DNA of 64,000 bases from Sinorhizobium sp. 6-70 (lineage in GTDB: Bacteria > Pseudomonadota > Alphaproteobacteria > Rhizobiales > Rhizobiaceae). Both the position numbers and the translations under genes were made by a program. How positions within the stretch are numbered: position 1 is the first letter of the stretch; every line of letters starts with the position of its first letter. Below are positions 7,440 through 17,090 of this stretch, piece after piece. The notes below the pieces were generated by a model. That model was given only the letters and a program-made list of their open reading frames with translations. It was not told the origin of the DNA and ran no database searches. Location: assembly GCF_030124375.1 (NCBI RefSeq), contig NZ_JASKLS010000001.1:124001-188000 (forward strand), written 5' to 3'.

Positions 7440-8561
7440 ATGGCTTCTCTTTTCGACCCGATCACGATCGGTGACATCGCGCTCAAGAACCGGGTCGTGA
7501 TGGCTCCGCTCACCCGCAATCGCTCGCCGAAAGCGGTCCCCAATACGCTAAACGCAACCTACTACGAGCAGCGCGCTTCCGCCGGCTTGCTGATTACGGA
7601 AGCGACGGCGATCACACATCAAGGGCAAGGCTACGCGGACGTTCCGGGCCTCTATACACCCGAGGCGCTTGAAGGATGGCGCAAGGTGACGGATGCCGTT
7701 CACAAGGCTGGCGGCAAGATCGTCGTGCAGATGTGGCATGTCGGCCGTATCTCGCACACCTCCCTCCAGCCCAATGGCGGTCAGCCCGTAGCTCCGTCGG
7801 CGATCCGGGCAAAGTCGAAGACCTATCTCGTCAACGGCGACGGAACCGGCAGCTTCGCCGAAACATCCGAGCCCCGCGCGCTGGACCTGGCGGAAATTGC
7901 GGGCATCGTCGAAGACTACCGCAAGGCCGCACGCGCCGCGATCGATGTCGGATTCGACGGTGTCGAAATTCACGCCGCGAACGGTTATCTGCTGGACCAG
8001 TTCCTTCGCTCCGGCTCCAACAGGCGCACCGACGCCTACGGTGGCTCGATCGAGAATCGTGCGCGTTTCCTCTTCGAGGTCGTTGACGTGATCACGCAGG
8101 AGATCGGCGCGGGCCGTGTCGGCATCCGCATTTCGCCGGTCACTCCGTCCAACGATGCTTTTGACCCGGAACCGCAGGCGCTCTTCACTTACGTGGTGGA
8201 AAAGCTCGCTCGCTATCAGCTTGCCTATGTTCACGTCGTCGAAGGCGCGACGGGCGGGGCGCGCGATCACCAGCAGGGCGATCGCCCCTTCGACTACGCC
8301 GGGCTGCGCGCTGCCTACAGCGCGGCCGGCGGCAAGGCTGCCTGGATGGCGAACAATGGATACGACCGCGACCTGGCCGTCAGAACCGTCGAAAGTGGTG
8401 AGGCCGATCTGGTCGCCTTCGGCAAACCGTTTATTGCCAACCCGGATCTCGTCCGCCGGCTGAAGGACCGTGCGCCGCTTAATGCGGCCGACCAGGCAAC
8501 CTTCTACGGCGGTGGCGCCAAGGGATACACCGACTATCCGCTGCTTGAGCAGGTGGCTTGA
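7440..8561 (+). CDS. Old Yellow Enzyme family NADH:flavin oxidoreductase
   Basis: 373 residues; start ATG at 7440 after GGAAAGGACACTTTC. It is a full-length FMN-dependent TIM barrel: FDPITIGDIALKNR, the active-site EIHAANGYLLDQF around residue 180, and the YGGSIENRARF phosphate-binding segment. Close to the NemA / alkene reductase group, it reduces activated C=C bonds, nitro compounds or nitrate esters with NAD(P)H in the cytoplasm. It probably forms an operon with the ArsR gene upstream, which suggests induction by reactive electrophiles. The natural substrate cannot be told from the sequence. Confidence 0.9.
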   Translation: MASLFDPITIGDIALKNRVVMAPLTRNRSPKAVPNTLNATYYEQRASAGLLITEATAITHQGQGYADVPGLYTPEALEGWRKVTDAVHKAGGKIVVQMWHVGRISHTSLQPNGGQPVAPSAIRAKSKTYLVNGDGTGSFAETSEPRALDLAEIAGIVEDYRKAARAAIDVGFDGVEIHAANGYLLDQFLRSGSNRRTDAYGGSIENRARFLFEVVDVITQEIGAGRVGIRISPVTPSNDAFDPEPQALFTYVVEKLARYQLAYVHVVEGATGGARDHQQGDRPFDYAGLRAAYSAAGGKAAWMANNGYDRDLAVRTVESGEADLVAFGKPFIANPDLVRRLKDRAPLNAADQATFYGGGAKGYTDYPLLEQVA

Positions 8562-8576
8562 GACCTAAGTCGGATG

Positions 8577-8603
8577 AAGGGCCCTGCGCGATGCGGGGCC
8601 CTT
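8577..8603 (+). terminator. Rho-independent terminator after the Old Yellow Enzyme gene
   Basis: Stem AAGGGCCC (8577-8584) with GGGCCCTT (8596-8603), followed by a short T-rich end. It lies 15 bp after the stop codon and before the next gene on the same strand. Confidence 0.65.
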
Positions 8604-8632
8604 TCGCATGAAGAATCGCCTATCCTGCCCCG

Positions 8633-9427
8633 ATGTTTGCTCCTTGGATTGAAAAATGGGCGCTTGCGCCTGATGGAGAGGCAATCACGACCCGTTCCAG
8701 CCGCCTGCTGCCGGTGCGCTGGCGCGGCTTGCCGGCCATGCTCAAGATTGCGCAAGAAGCGGAGGAAAAATTTGGCGGGCGGCTCATGCACTGGTGGAAT
8801 GGCCACGGAGCAGCACGCGTCTATGCCGAGGGTGACGACGCCATCCTGCTGGAACGCGCCGAGAGCCGACGGTCACTTTTCCACATGGCCATGACCGGCG
8901 GCGATGACGTTGCAACCCGTGTCATTTGCCACACCATTGCCGCGTTGCATGCTCCGCGCTCAACGCCGCGTCCGGAGCTCGTTCCGCTCGAGCGATGGTT
9001 CGAGGCACTGGACCCGATGGCGCGTACCGAGGGCGGTCTGTTCGGGATCTGCGCCGGGGCAGCAAGGGCGCTTTTCGCTGATCCTCATCCGCCGAGCGTG
9101 CTGCACGGCGACATTCACCACGGCAACATTCTCGATTTTGGCGAACGCGGCTGGCTCGCGATCGATCCGAAGCGCCTTCACGGCGAACGTGGGTTCGACT
9201 ACGCGAACCTATTTTGTAATCCCGAGTTGCCGATCGCCACCGCTCCCGGCCGATTGGAAAAACAGCTCGCTGTCGTAGCGGAGGAGGCGCGGCTCGACCC
9301 GCGGCGGGTTCTTCACTGGGTTCTCGCCTACGCAGGCCTGTCGGCAGCCTGGTTTCTGCAGGACGGCGAAAGTGCGGAACGTCCGCTTGCGATAGCGGAG
9401 ATTGCCGCGGCTGCACTGAACCGTTAA
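8633..9427 (+). CDS. APH(6)-like aminoglycoside/hydroxyurea kinase family protein
   Basis: 264 residues with the kinase-like fold of the APH(6)/hydroxyurea resistance family. VLHGDIHHGNIL carries the catalytic Asp and Asn, and LAIDPKRLHGERGFDYANL the metal-binding Asp and the typical second segment. The length is slightly below StrB (about 278). Many rhizobial chromosomes carry such a gene; it may phosphorylate streptomycin-like compounds or an unknown metabolite. It stands alone, with a terminator upstream and a GNAT gene 67 bp downstream on the same strand. Resistance activity is inference. Confidence 0.8.
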   Translation: MFAPWIEKWALAPDGEAITTRSSRLLPVRWRGLPAMLKIAQEAEEKFGGRLMHWWNGHGAARVYAEGDDAILLERAESRRSLFHMAMTGGDDVATRVICHTIAALHAPRSTPRPELVPLERWFEALDPMARTEGGLFGICAGAARALFADPHPPSVLHGDIHHGNILDFGERGWLAIDPKRLHGERGFDYANLFCNPELPIATAPGRLEKQLAVVAEEARLDPRRVLHWVLAYAGLSAAWFLQDGESAERPLAIAEIAAAALNR

Positions 9428-9494
9428 AGCTCGCGGCGTTCTCGATGGCGCCGCGTCGCGGCGCTGTTGATCGGGAGCAGCCAGGGAGAGCAAC

Positions 9495-10004
9495 ATGCAA
9501 ATCAGGGATGCGGCCGACAGCGATCTCGAAGCCATTCGCGACATCTATAACGACGCGGTTGCGAACACGACGGCAATCTGGAACGAAACGCTCGTGGATG
9601 TCGCCAACCGTGCAGCCTGGCTCAAGGCGCGAAAATCGGCAGGTTTTCCTGTACTCGTTGCTGTCTCCGATGCGGGCGAGATCATCGGCTACGCCTCCTT
9701 CGGCGATTGGCGTGCTTTCGACGGTTATCGCCACACGGTCGAGCATTCTGTCTATGTGCGCAGCGACCGGCGCGGCGGCGGCATCGGCCGGGCGTTGATG
9801 GTGGCGCTCATTGAGCGCGCCGAGGCACTTGGCAAGCACGTGATGGTCGCCGGGATCGAATCGAGCAACCTCGCCTCGATCCGCTTGCATGAGCAATTGG
9901 GCTTCGAGCAAACCGGCCACATGAAGGAAGTCGGCACAAAATTTGGCCGCTGGCTTGATCTGACCTTCATGCAACTGACCCTGCGCTCCGGTTCGCCGAG
10001 CTGA
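9495..10004 (+). CDS. GNAT N-acetyltransferase, phosphinothricin acetyltransferase type
   Basis: 169 residues. MQIRDAADSDLEAIRDIYND at the N-terminus, EHSVYVRSDRRGGGIGRALM (acetyl-CoA binding, motif A) and ASIRLHEQLGFEQTGHMKEV are typical of the PAT/Bar branch of GNAT enzymes. These acetylate phosphinothricin, methionine sulfoximine or similar amino acid analogues in the cytosol. The ATG at 9495 follows GGGAGAGCAAC. Together with the kinase upstream it forms a small pair of small-molecule modifying enzymes; shared function is not shown. Confidence 0.85.
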   Translation: MQIRDAADSDLEAIRDIYNDAVANTTAIWNETLVDVANRAAWLKARKSAGFPVLVAVSDAGEIIGYASFGDWRAFDGYRHTVEHSVYVRSDRRGGGIGRALMVALIERAEALGKHVMVAGIESSNLASIRLHEQLGFEQTGHMKEVGTKFGRWLDLTFMQLTLRSGSPS

Positions 10005-10077
10005 GATTGCCTTCGCCTGTTTTTCGCGATCGACGAAGATGCTATGTATGCTCACTCGTCCGTCGCTGAGGAGCCGC

Positions 10078-11064
10078 ATGGTCGAACAGAGCAGAGCAGG
10101 CAGATGCCGCATCTGGGGCAACCGAATGGGACGTCTGGCGCGCTCTGCGGGAGCTGCGTTGGTCGCAATAGGGCTTTGCGCAACTGTCTCGGGGGTTGCC
10201 GAGGCCCGCACCGATGCGCCGCCGATCCCTCCGCGAAAGTGCCTCTACTCAGGCCTCTCCGCAGCGAACCCGTCGCTTCGTCTCTGCATCAGCCCCGATA
10301 ATTTTGCCCGAGATGTCTGTGGCATCATTGAGCACTATGCCGTGGCGAACGACCTGCCAGCTCCTTTCTTTGCCCGGTTGATCTGGCGCGAAAGCCTTTT
10401 TCAACCGGACGCCATCAGTCCAAAGGGCGCGGAGGGAATTGCCCAATTCATGCCGGCAACGGCAAAGCTGCGCGGCCTGTCGGATAGTTTCGATGCTGTG
10501 GCGGCACTCGGTAAATCGGCGGAGTATTTGAGTGAGCTGAACTCGCGCTATGGCAATCTTGGTTTTGCCGCGGCGGCCTACAACGCCGGTGAGGCAGGCC
10601 TTGAGCGCTTCCTCGAAAATGATCGGCTTCCGTACGAGACGCGCGATTACGTCTTGGCGATCACAGCCTACCCGGTCGAAGACTGGCGCGACAATCCACC
10701 GAAGTCGCTCAATCTTGAGCTCGACAAGGACAAGAGCTTTCTGGATGGCTGCGTCGCGCTGGCCAATACCCGGCGGTTGCGCGAGCTCGTTATCGCCGAC
10801 GAGGCGGTCTGGGCGCCCTGGGGCGTCCAACTCTCGGCGCATTACCAGAAATCCGTTGCGCAACGGTTGTTCTTGCACGCGGTGAAAAGACTGCCAGCGC
10901 CAATCAACACCGAGAAGGCAGTCCTCGTTCGGGAGCGCAATGGCGCTTTTGGAGCGAGAAGACGGTACGCCGCCCGTATCGGCCGCCAGACGCAGGCAGA
11001 GGCAAACGAGCTTTGCGCCGCCATTCGCAAGAGTGGCGGCGCCTGCGTCGTTTTCAAGAACTGA
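10078..11064 (+). CDS. Periplasmic lytic transglycosylase, SLT family
   Basis: 328 residues from the ATG at 10078, preceded by GAGGAGCC; a start at 10126 would give a shorter signal peptide. A hydrophobic segment (GAALVAIGLCATVSGVAEA) marks export. The SLT domain follows: FARLIWRESLFQPDAIS contains the catalytic Glu, then GAEGIAQFMPATA and AAAAYNAGE. It cleaves peptidoglycan glycan strands to 1,6-anhydromuropeptides. A C-terminal portion of about 90 residues, perhaps a SPOR-like fold, is less conserved in my reading. It ends 3 bp from the end of the convergent epimerase gene. Confidence 0.85.
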   Translation: MVEQSRAGRCRIWGNRMGRLARSAGAALVAIGLCATVSGVAEARTDAPPIPPRKCLYSGLSAANPSLRLCISPDNFARDVCGIIEHYAVANDLPAPFFARLIWRESLFQPDAISPKGAEGIAQFMPATAKLRGLSDSFDAVAALGKSAEYLSELNSRYGNLGFAAAAYNAGEAGLERFLENDRLPYETRDYVLAITAYPVEDWRDNPPKSLNLELDKDKSFLDGCVALANTRRLRELVIADEAVWAPWGVQLSAHYQKSVAQRLFLHAVKRLPAPINTEKAVLVRERNGAFGARRRYAARIGRQTQAEANELCAAIRKSGGACVVFKN

Positions 11065-11067
11065 CGC

Positions 11068-12075
11068 TCAGGCTTCGCGACGCAGCGGAGCGGCGATCGG
11101 CCCGCGTATTGCCGCCGGAAGGCAATCGAGCGATGCAAGCGTCGCCGCGACAGCGTCATCAATTGCCGTCTGCGGCTCCTCACCGAGCGTGGCGATGAGA
11201 CGGTCGTTGCGCATCTCGAGCGGCTCGCGCCAAAGATAGCGCATTTCCCTGAGCTCCTTGAAAAACGGCACGAAGGGCGACGCGACGGTCACGAGCCACC
11301 AGGGAAACCTCTTGACCTTGAGATTGGGGTGCCGAACAGCGCGCCGGATCGCCGCAATCATCTTCGTGCCGTCGTCGTCGAAGAAACCGCGCATGTGGTA
11401 GACCGCAAATGGCGGGAGGCTTTCCGCCCGCTCGATCAATCTGATCATCGTCTCTGCCACATCCGGCAGATAGGCCCATTGGTGGGCAGTTCCATTCTTT
11501 CCTGGGTAGCTGATCGCCGTGAGCGGCTTTCCGGGCTTTACCAGCCCTTGCGAGAACCAGTTGTTGGCGGCATCCGGGCCAAAGAAATCCCCTGCCCGCA
11601 GAATGATGACACGAACACCGGCCTCGCACGCAGCTTTCAGTCTGGCTTCTATTTCCTTGCGAATGGCGCCCTTTTCCGTTCCTGGGTTCTGTGGCGCATC
11701 TTCGTCAAGCACCGGGAATGCATCGGGCCCGAAATTGTAGACCGTACCGGGCAGGACGATGCACGCACCGACCGCCTTGGCCGCGGCAATCGTGTTGTCG
11801 AGCATCGGCAATACGAGCTTGCCCCAGTCGCGATAGCCAGGTGGATTGACCGCGTGGATGATGACCGCCGCGCCCTCGGCTGCAGTCATTACGTCGGCGG
11901 TGTTCATGGCGTCGCCCTGGATCCATTCAAAGGCCGTCGCCCTTCTGGACGCCTTCGCGGTGTCCCGGTTCAAGGCTCGGACCGTCCACCCACGAAGGTG
12001 AAGACCGCGGGCGACCGCACCGCCAATCCCGCCGGTTGCGCCCAGCACGAGAACCGTTCCTGTCTTGTCCTGCAT
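11068..12075 (-). CDS. NAD(P)-dependent epimerase/dehydratase-like protein
   Basis: About 335 residues from the ATG at 12075; ATGs at 12096 and 12117 and a TTG at 12135 are in frame upstream and cannot be excluded. VLVLGATGGIGGAVARGL is a classic Rossmann dinucleotide-binding site at the N-terminus, and the rest resembles extended SDR / NmrA-type epimerases. The YxxxK catalytic pair is not obvious, so it may be an atypical SDR. It is transcribed divergently from a LysR gene 75-100 bp away, which is likely its regulator. Substrate unknown. Confidence 0.75.
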   Translation of the reverse strand: MQDKTGTVLVLGATGGIGGAVARGLHLRGWTVRALNRDTAKASRRATAFEWIQGDAMNTADVMTAAEGAAVIIHAVNPPGYRDWGKLVLPMLDNTIAAAKAVGACIVLPGTVYNFGPDAFPVLDEDAPQNPGTEKGAIRKEIEARLKAACEAGVRVIILRAGDFFGPDAANNWFSQGLVKPGKPLTAISYPGKNGTAHQWAYLPDVAETMIRLIERAESLPPFAVYHMRGFFDDDGTKMIAAIRRAVRHPNLKVKRFPWWLVTVASPFVPFFKELREMRYLWREPLEMRNDRLIATLGEEPQTAIDDAVAATLASLDCLPAAIRGPIAAPLRREA

Positions 12076-12149
12076 TTCCGTCACGTTTCTCTCCATCGGT
12101 TCGGATGGATCAAACATCGTCGGTATTGAGGCCAAACGGAATTGTCTAA

Positions 12150-13070
12150 ATGCCTATGGCGGCTATACTTAAATTCATGAACAAGCATGATCCGAGCTGG
12201 GATTTTTACCGCACCTTTCTAATGGTCCTGAGCGAAGGGTCGCTGTCGGCTGCCGCGCGCGAACTTGGTCTGACGCAGCCGACCGTCGGCCGTCATATCG
12301 ACGCGTTGGAAGAGGCGCTCCGTTTCACGCTGTTCACGCGCTCACCGCAGGGGCTGCTGCCGACCGATGCGGCCCTGGAGCTGAAGCCCTATGCCGAGAC
12401 CATGGCGGCCACCTCCTCCGCCCTGCTTCGCGCCGCCTCCGGCCAGCATGGCGCGCTTGGCGGGACCGTGCGCATCAGCGCCAGCGAGGTGATCGGCATC
12501 GAGGTCTTGCCGCCGATCCTCGCCGAACTCAACCGAGAATATCCGGACCTCTCCATCGAGCTCTCCGCGTCCGACGCGGTGGAGGATCTTTTGCGCCAGG
12601 AAGCCGATATCGCCGTGCGTATGGTCAGGCCCGAGCAGGATGCGCTGGTCGCTCTTCATATCGGCGCGGTGCCGCTCGGCTTCCACGCGCATCGATCCTA
12701 TCTCGAAAGACGCGGCCTGCCTGAAACGATCGATGATCTCGCCCGCCATAGCCTGATCGGTTTCGACCGGCAAACCGCTGCGATCCGCGCGATCATGGCA
12801 AGGACGCCGAACTTGCCATCAGCGCGCTTTGCATTGAAGACCGACAGCAATGTCGCGCAACTTGCGGCGATACGCGCCGGCTTCGGCATCGGCATCTGCC
12901 AGAACGTTCTTGCGACCCGCGATCCTCAGCTTGTCCATGTACTTCCCGACGCGTTCGAGATGACGCTCGAAACCTGGCTCGTGATGCACGAAAATCTGCG
13001 CGCAAGCCCGCGCTGCCGTGTTGCCTTCGACGTCTTGGCCAAGGGCCTAAAGGCCTACATCCGGCAATAA
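12150..13070 (+). CDS. LysR-family transcriptional regulator
   Basis: 306 residues from the ATG at 12150 (weak ACGGA site 9 bp before), or 297 from the ATG at 12177, where the conserved domain begins. The N-terminal helix-turn-helix reads LSEGSLSAAARELGLTQPTV then GRHIDALEEAL; a LysR substrate domain follows. It belongs to the branch that usually controls a divergently transcribed oxidoreductase, here the NAD-epimerase-like gene. The inducer is unknown. Confidence 0.85.
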   Translation: MPMAAILKFMNKHDPSWDFYRTFLMVLSEGSLSAAARELGLTQPTVGRHIDALEEALRFTLFTRSPQGLLPTDAALELKPYAETMAATSSALLRAASGQHGALGGTVRISASEVIGIEVLPPILAELNREYPDLSIELSASDAVEDLLRQEADIAVRMVRPEQDALVALHIGAVPLGFHAHRSYLERRGLPETIDDLARHSLIGFDRQTAAIRAIMARTPNLPSARFALKTDSNVAQLAAIRAGFGIGICQNVLATRDPQLVHVLPDAFEMTLETWLVMHENLRASPRCRVAFDVLAKGLKAYIRQ

Positions 13071-13093
13071 CGCCGACGGATGGACGACAACGC

Positions 13094-13121
13094 AAAAGCC
13101 CGCCGGCGAGGGCGGGCTTTT
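13094..13121. terminator. Bidirectional terminator between the LysR gene and gyrA
   Basis: AAAAGCCCGCC (13094-13104) pairs with GGCGGGCTTTT (13111-13121). A-run and T-run flank the stem on both strands, so it can stop both converging transcripts. Confidence 0.85.
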
Positions 13122-13139
13122 CGAGTCAGATAAGTGCGA

Positions 13140-15920
13140 TCAGTCCTCAGAAGCTTCGGGAGGCTCTGGCGCGATGGCTTCGCCAATCGCAGCATCCACA
13201 ACCTCGTCCTCGCCGTCCGGCTCGCTGATCCGCTCGACCGACACGACCTTCTCATCCTTAGCCGTCGAGAAAATCGTAACGCCCTTTGTCGCGCGGCTGG
13301 CCAGACGGATGCCGTTGATGGGCACGCGAATGAGCTGGCCGCCATCGGAGACGAGCATGATCTGATCGTTGAGCTCGACCGGGAAGGCGGCGACCAGTTC
13401 GCCGATCTCGGCCGTCTTCGACGTGTCGGTGGCGCGGATGCCCTTGCCGCCGCGGCCCGAGGTGCGGAAGTCGTACGTAGACGAACGCTTGCCGAAGCCT
13501 TTCTCGGAGACCGTCAACACGAACTGTTCGCGTTCCTTCAGTTCCTCATAGCGCTCGTTGGAAAGCTCACCGCCGTCGGTAACTTCTTCGCCGACCAGTG
13601 CGATTTCCTCCTCCTCGCCGTTCGTCGTGCGCCGCTCGGCTGCTGCGCGCTTCAGATAGGCCGCACGTTCCCAAGGTTCGGCTTCGACATGGCCGACGAT
13701 CGCCATCGAGATGATCCGGTCGTTGTCGCCGAGCGAGATGCCGCGTACGCCGATCGAATTGCGGCCGGCGAAGACGCGCACGTCGGAGACGGGGAAGCGG
13801 ATGCATTGGCCGAGCGCCGTGGTCAGCAGCACGTCGTCGAACTCGGTGCAGGTGTCGACCGACAGGATCTGGTCGCCCTCTTCATCAAGCTTCATCGCGA
13901 TCTTGCCATTGCGGTTGACCTGGACGAAATCCGAGAGCTTGTTGCGGCGGACCGTGCCACGCGTGGTCGAGAACATGACGTCCAGGTTTTCCCAGGTCGT
14001 TTCGTCCTCCGGCAGCGGCATGATCGTGGTGATGCGTTCGCCGGGTTCGAGCGGCAGCATGTTGATCAGCGCCTTGCCGCGCGATTGCGGCGTGCCGATC
14101 GGCAACCGCCAGACCTTCTCCTTGTAAACGATGCCGCGCGACGAGAAGAACAGCACCGGCGTATGGGTGTTTGCAACGAATAGCCGGGTAACGAAATCCT
14201 CGTCCCGCGTCGCCATGCCGGAGCGGCCCTTGCCGCCGCGACGCTGTGCCCGATAGGTCGTCAGCGGCACGCGCTTGATATAGCCGAGATGGGACACGGT
14301 GACGACCATGTCTTCCTGGGCGATCAGGTCTTCATCATCCATATCCGGACCGCCTTCGGCAATCTCGGTACGGCGCGGCGTCCCGAACTCGTCACGAACG
14401 GCTTCCAGTTCCTGCTTGACGATCGCCATGATGCGCAGGCGCGAGGAGAGGATATCGAGGTAGTCCTTGATTTCCTCGCCGATTTTGTTGAGTTCATCGC
14501 CGATTTCATCGCGGCCGAGCGCGGTCAGACGCTGCAGGCGCAGGTCGAGGATCGCGCGGGCCTGCTCTTCCGACAGGTTGTAGGTGCCGTCGTCGTTGAT
14601 GCGATGACGCGGATCGTCGATCAGGCGGATCAGGGCATCGACGTCATGCGCCGGCCAGCGGCGCTCCATCAACTGCTCGCGCGCCGTCTGCGGATCGGGC
14701 GCGTGACGGATAAGCTTGATGACTTCGTCGATATTGGCGACCGAGATCGCGAGGCCGACCAACACATGCGCGCGCTCGCGTGCCTTGCGCAGCAGGTATT
14801 TCGTTCTCCGGCTAACCACTTCCTCGCGGAACGAGACGAAGGCGCGCAGCATGTCGAGCAGCGTCATCTGCTCCGGCTTGCCGCCATTGAGCGCCACCAT
14901 GTTGCAGCCGAACGACGTCTGCAGCGGGGTGTAGCGGTAGAGCTGGTTGAGGATGACCTCGGCATTGGCGTCGCGCTTCAGTTCGATGACGACGCGATAG
15001 CCCTGGCGGTCGGATTCGTCGCGCAGGTCCGAGATGCCCTCTATGCGCTTCTCGCGCACCAGTTCGGCCATCTTCTCGATCATCGTCGCCTTGTTCACCT
15101 GATAGGGGATCTCGGTGATGATGATCTGCTCGCGATCGCCGCGCATCGGCTCGACATGGGCGCGTCCGCGCATGATGACGGAGCCGCGGCCGGTCTCATA
15201 GGCCTGGCGAATGCCCGAGCGACCGAGGATCAGCGCGCCGGTCGGAAAATCCGGCCCGGGAATGATCTGCATCAGTTCCGGCAGTTCGATCGCCGGATCG
15301 TCGATCAGCGCGATACAGCCGTTGATGACTTCGCCGAGATTGTGCGGCGGGATGTTTGTCGCCATGCCGACGGCAATGCCGCCCGCGCCATTTACCAGGA
15401 GATTCGGGAACTTCGCCGGGACGACGACCGGCTCGTGCAGCGTGCCGTCGTAGTTGTCGCGGAAATCGACCGTTTCCTTGTCGAGATCGTCGAGCAGCGA
15501 ATGCGCCGCCTTCTGCAGCCGGCACTCGGTATAGCGTTCGGCTGCCGGCGGATCGCCGTCGACGGAACCGAAATTCCCCTGGCCGTCGATCAGTGGCAGT
15601 CTGAGCGACCAGTCCTGCGCCATGCGGGCCAGTGCGTCGTAGATCGCCATGTTGCCGTGCGGGTGATACTTACCCATCACGTCGCCGGTGACGCGGGCGC
15701 ACTTGACGTATTTCTTGTTCCAGTCGATGCCGAGTTCGCTCATTCCGTAAAGGATGCGCCGGTGAACCGGTTTCAGACCGTCGCGCACATCGGGAAGCGC
15801 GCGGGAAACGATTACGCTCATGGCGTAATCGAGATAGGACCGCTGCATTTCCTCGATGATGGAAATCGGCTCGATGCCTGGCGGATTTTTTCCGCCGCCG
15901 GGATTGCTTTGTTCAGTCAA
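13140..15920 (-). CDS. gyrA: DNA gyrase subunit A
   Basis: 926 residues from a TTG start; the next in-frame Met lies 25 codons in, inside the conserved N-terminus. [20 protein letters not shown] opens the breakage-reunion domain, AERYTECRL carries the catalytic Tyr, and six-bladed beta-pinwheel repeats with the GyrA box QRRGGKG fill the C-terminal half. With GyrB it introduces negative supercoils. In the quinolone-resistance region [10 protein letters not shown], the residue equivalent to E. coli Ser83 is Met, a natural difference relevant to quinolone sensitivity. A 330-bp gap upstream holds the promoter. Confidence 0.97.
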   Translation of the reverse strand: MTEQSNPGGGKNPPGIEPISIIEEMQRSYLDYAMSVIVSRALPDVRDGLKPVHRRILYGMSELGIDWNKKYVKCARVTGDVMGKYHPHGNMAIYDALARMAQDWSLRLPLIDGQGNFGSVDGDPPAAERYTECRLQKAAHSLLDDLDKETVDFRDNYDGTLHEPVVVPAKFPNLLVNGAGGIAVGMATNIPPHNLGEVINGCIALIDDPAIELPELMQIIPGPDFPTGALILGRSGIRQAYETGRGSVIMRGRAHVEPMRGDREQIIITEIPYQVNKATMIEKMAELVREKRIEGISDLRDESDRQGYRVVIELKRDANAEVILNQLYRYTPLQTSFGCNMVALNGGKPEQMTLLDMLRAFVSFREEVVSRRTKYLLRKARERAHVLVGLAISVANIDEVIKLIRHAPDPQTAREQLMERRWPAHDVDALIRLIDDPRHRINDDGTYNLSEEQARAILDLRLQRLTALGRDEIGDELNKIGEEIKDYLDILSSRLRIMAIVKQELEAVRDEFGTPRRTEIAEGGPDMDDEDLIAQEDMVVTVSHLGYIKRVPLTTYRAQRRGGKGRSGMATRDEDFVTRLFVANTHTPVLFFSSRGIVYKEKVWRLPIGTPQSRGKALINMLPLEPGERITTIMPLPEDETTWENLDVMFSTTRGTVRRNKLSDFVQVNRNGKIAMKLDEEGDQILSVDTCTEFDDVLLTTALGQCIRFPVSDVRVFAGRNSIGVRGISLGDNDRIISMAIVGHVEAEPWERAAYLKRAAAERRTTNGEEEEIALVGEEVTDGGELSNERYEELKEREQFVLTVSEKGFGKRSSTYDFRTSGRGGKGIRATDTSKTAEIGELVAAFPVELNDQIMLVSDGGQLIRVPINGIRLASRATKGVTIFSTAKDEKVVSVERISEPDGEDEVVDAAIGEAIAPEPPEASED

Positions 15921-16250
15921 TGTTGATCACGATCTTTGTTCAGAATCAGTCGATTTTTTATAGCCGAATGCGGCTCTAAGCGCCAATTTTTGCAGTTGGT
16001 TGTGAACAGTCTTTTGCCGCCAGAACAGGCTTTTCTAGGGCATTCGTCCGGAAATCGGAACGAGATCTGCGTCTGCCTCCCATGTGCGCTTGCGTCCCTG
16101 ACGATCAAGGCCACAATCGACGCGCCCAGCCCGGTTTAAGCCATTGATCGACCGTTGGCTAGCCACCCCTTTCCAAGCTCGCTGCGCTTGCCTAACAATG
16201 CGTCCATGCCACCGGGAAAACCCGGGGTAGCAATCCGGAAGGGGAAACGG
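15921..16250. other. Intergenic region between gyrA and marC
   Basis: 330 bp between divergent genes, AT-rich next to gyrA. It must contain both promoters. A short GC hairpin (CCGGG-AAAA-CCCGG, near 16212-16226) lies 25 bp before the marC start. I see no gene, RNA or repeat element in it. Confidence 0.5.
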
Positions 16251-16880
16251 ATGTTCAATGTCGATCTTTTGATCAATGCACTGACGACTTTGCTTGTCAC
16301 GCTCGATCCGCCGGGCCTGGCGCCGATCTTCTTAAGTCTCACCGTGGGGCTCAGCCGTCAGGAGCGTTTTCAGGTCGCCACCCGTGGCTCGATGATCGCC
16401 TTCTTCATCCTTGCCGCCTTCGCCCTCTTCGGTGATGGCATCCTCGGCTTGCTCGGCATCTCGATCGGCGCCTTCCGTATCGCGGGCGGTCTGCTGCTGT
16501 TCTGGATCTCCTTCGAGATGATCTTCGAGAAGCGTCAGGAACGAAAGGAAAAGACCGGCGAAGTTGCAGTGACGAAGGACCATCTTCACAACATCGCGGT
16601 CTTTCCCCTCGCCTTGCCTTTGATCGCCGGCCCGGGCGCGATTTCGGCTACGATCCTGCTCGGCAGTTCGTTTCCCTCCGTCGTCGACCGAATCCAGCTT
16701 CTCCTCGTCATCGCCGCGTCGATGGCGCTCCTGTTTCTGGCACTCGTCATCGCCGAACGCATTGACCGCTTTCTCGGGGTCACCGGGCGCGCGATCCTCA
16801 CGCGTCTCCTTGGTGTCATCCTGGCTGCACTGGCAGTGCAGTTCGTCGTCGACGGCGTGCGCTCGGCCTTTCTGGCGTAG
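16251..16880 (+). CDS. MarC-family integral membrane protein
   Basis: 209 residues from the ATG at 16251, which follows GGAAGGGGAAACGG; a longer upstream frame lacks this support. Six hydrophobic segments are visible, including LLINALTTLLVTLDPPGLAP near the N-terminus, the GAFRIAGGLLLF segment and VFPLALPLIAGPGAIS, all characteristic of MarC (UPF0056). It is an inner-membrane protein of unknown function; the old link to multiple antibiotic resistance is not supported for the family. It stands as a single gene before the convergent ssb. Confidence 0.9.
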   Translation: MFNVDLLINALTTLLVTLDPPGLAPIFLSLTVGLSRQERFQVATRGSMIAFFILAAFALFGDGILGLLGISIGAFRIAGGLLLFWISFEMIFEKRQERKEKTGEVAVTKDHLHNIAVFPLALPLIAGPGAISATILLGSSFPSVVDRIQLLLVIAASMALLFLALVIAERIDRFLGVTGRAILTRLLGVILAALAVQFVVDGVRSAFLA

Positions 16881-17002
16881 CGCGCTTCTCGCATGGCAGA
16901 ACCGAAGCCCTGTTGCGCAGCGATCCCGTGCGCACCAACAACTGGATTGTCTGCGCGCCGGCGCGCCCAAACGGCAATGGAGTGGAAAAGTCAAAAACGT
17001 CG

Positions 17003-17028
17003 AAAGCCGGCCCCTTTGGACCGGCTTT
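17003..17028. terminator. Terminator between marC and ssb
   Basis: AAAGCCGG (17003-17010) pairs with CCGGCTTT (17021-17028); both strands end in a short T-rich run. It separates two converging genes. Confidence 0.75.
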
Positions 17029-17090
17029 CTGATACCTCGACGCTTGCCGCGTTCAAACAGACGTGAGCCGCCCTTGCGAACGGCAACGCA

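Noticed and set aside
14289..15926. A 545-codon open frame antisense to gyrA
   Set aside because: Shadow of gyrA; no start signal and no domain.
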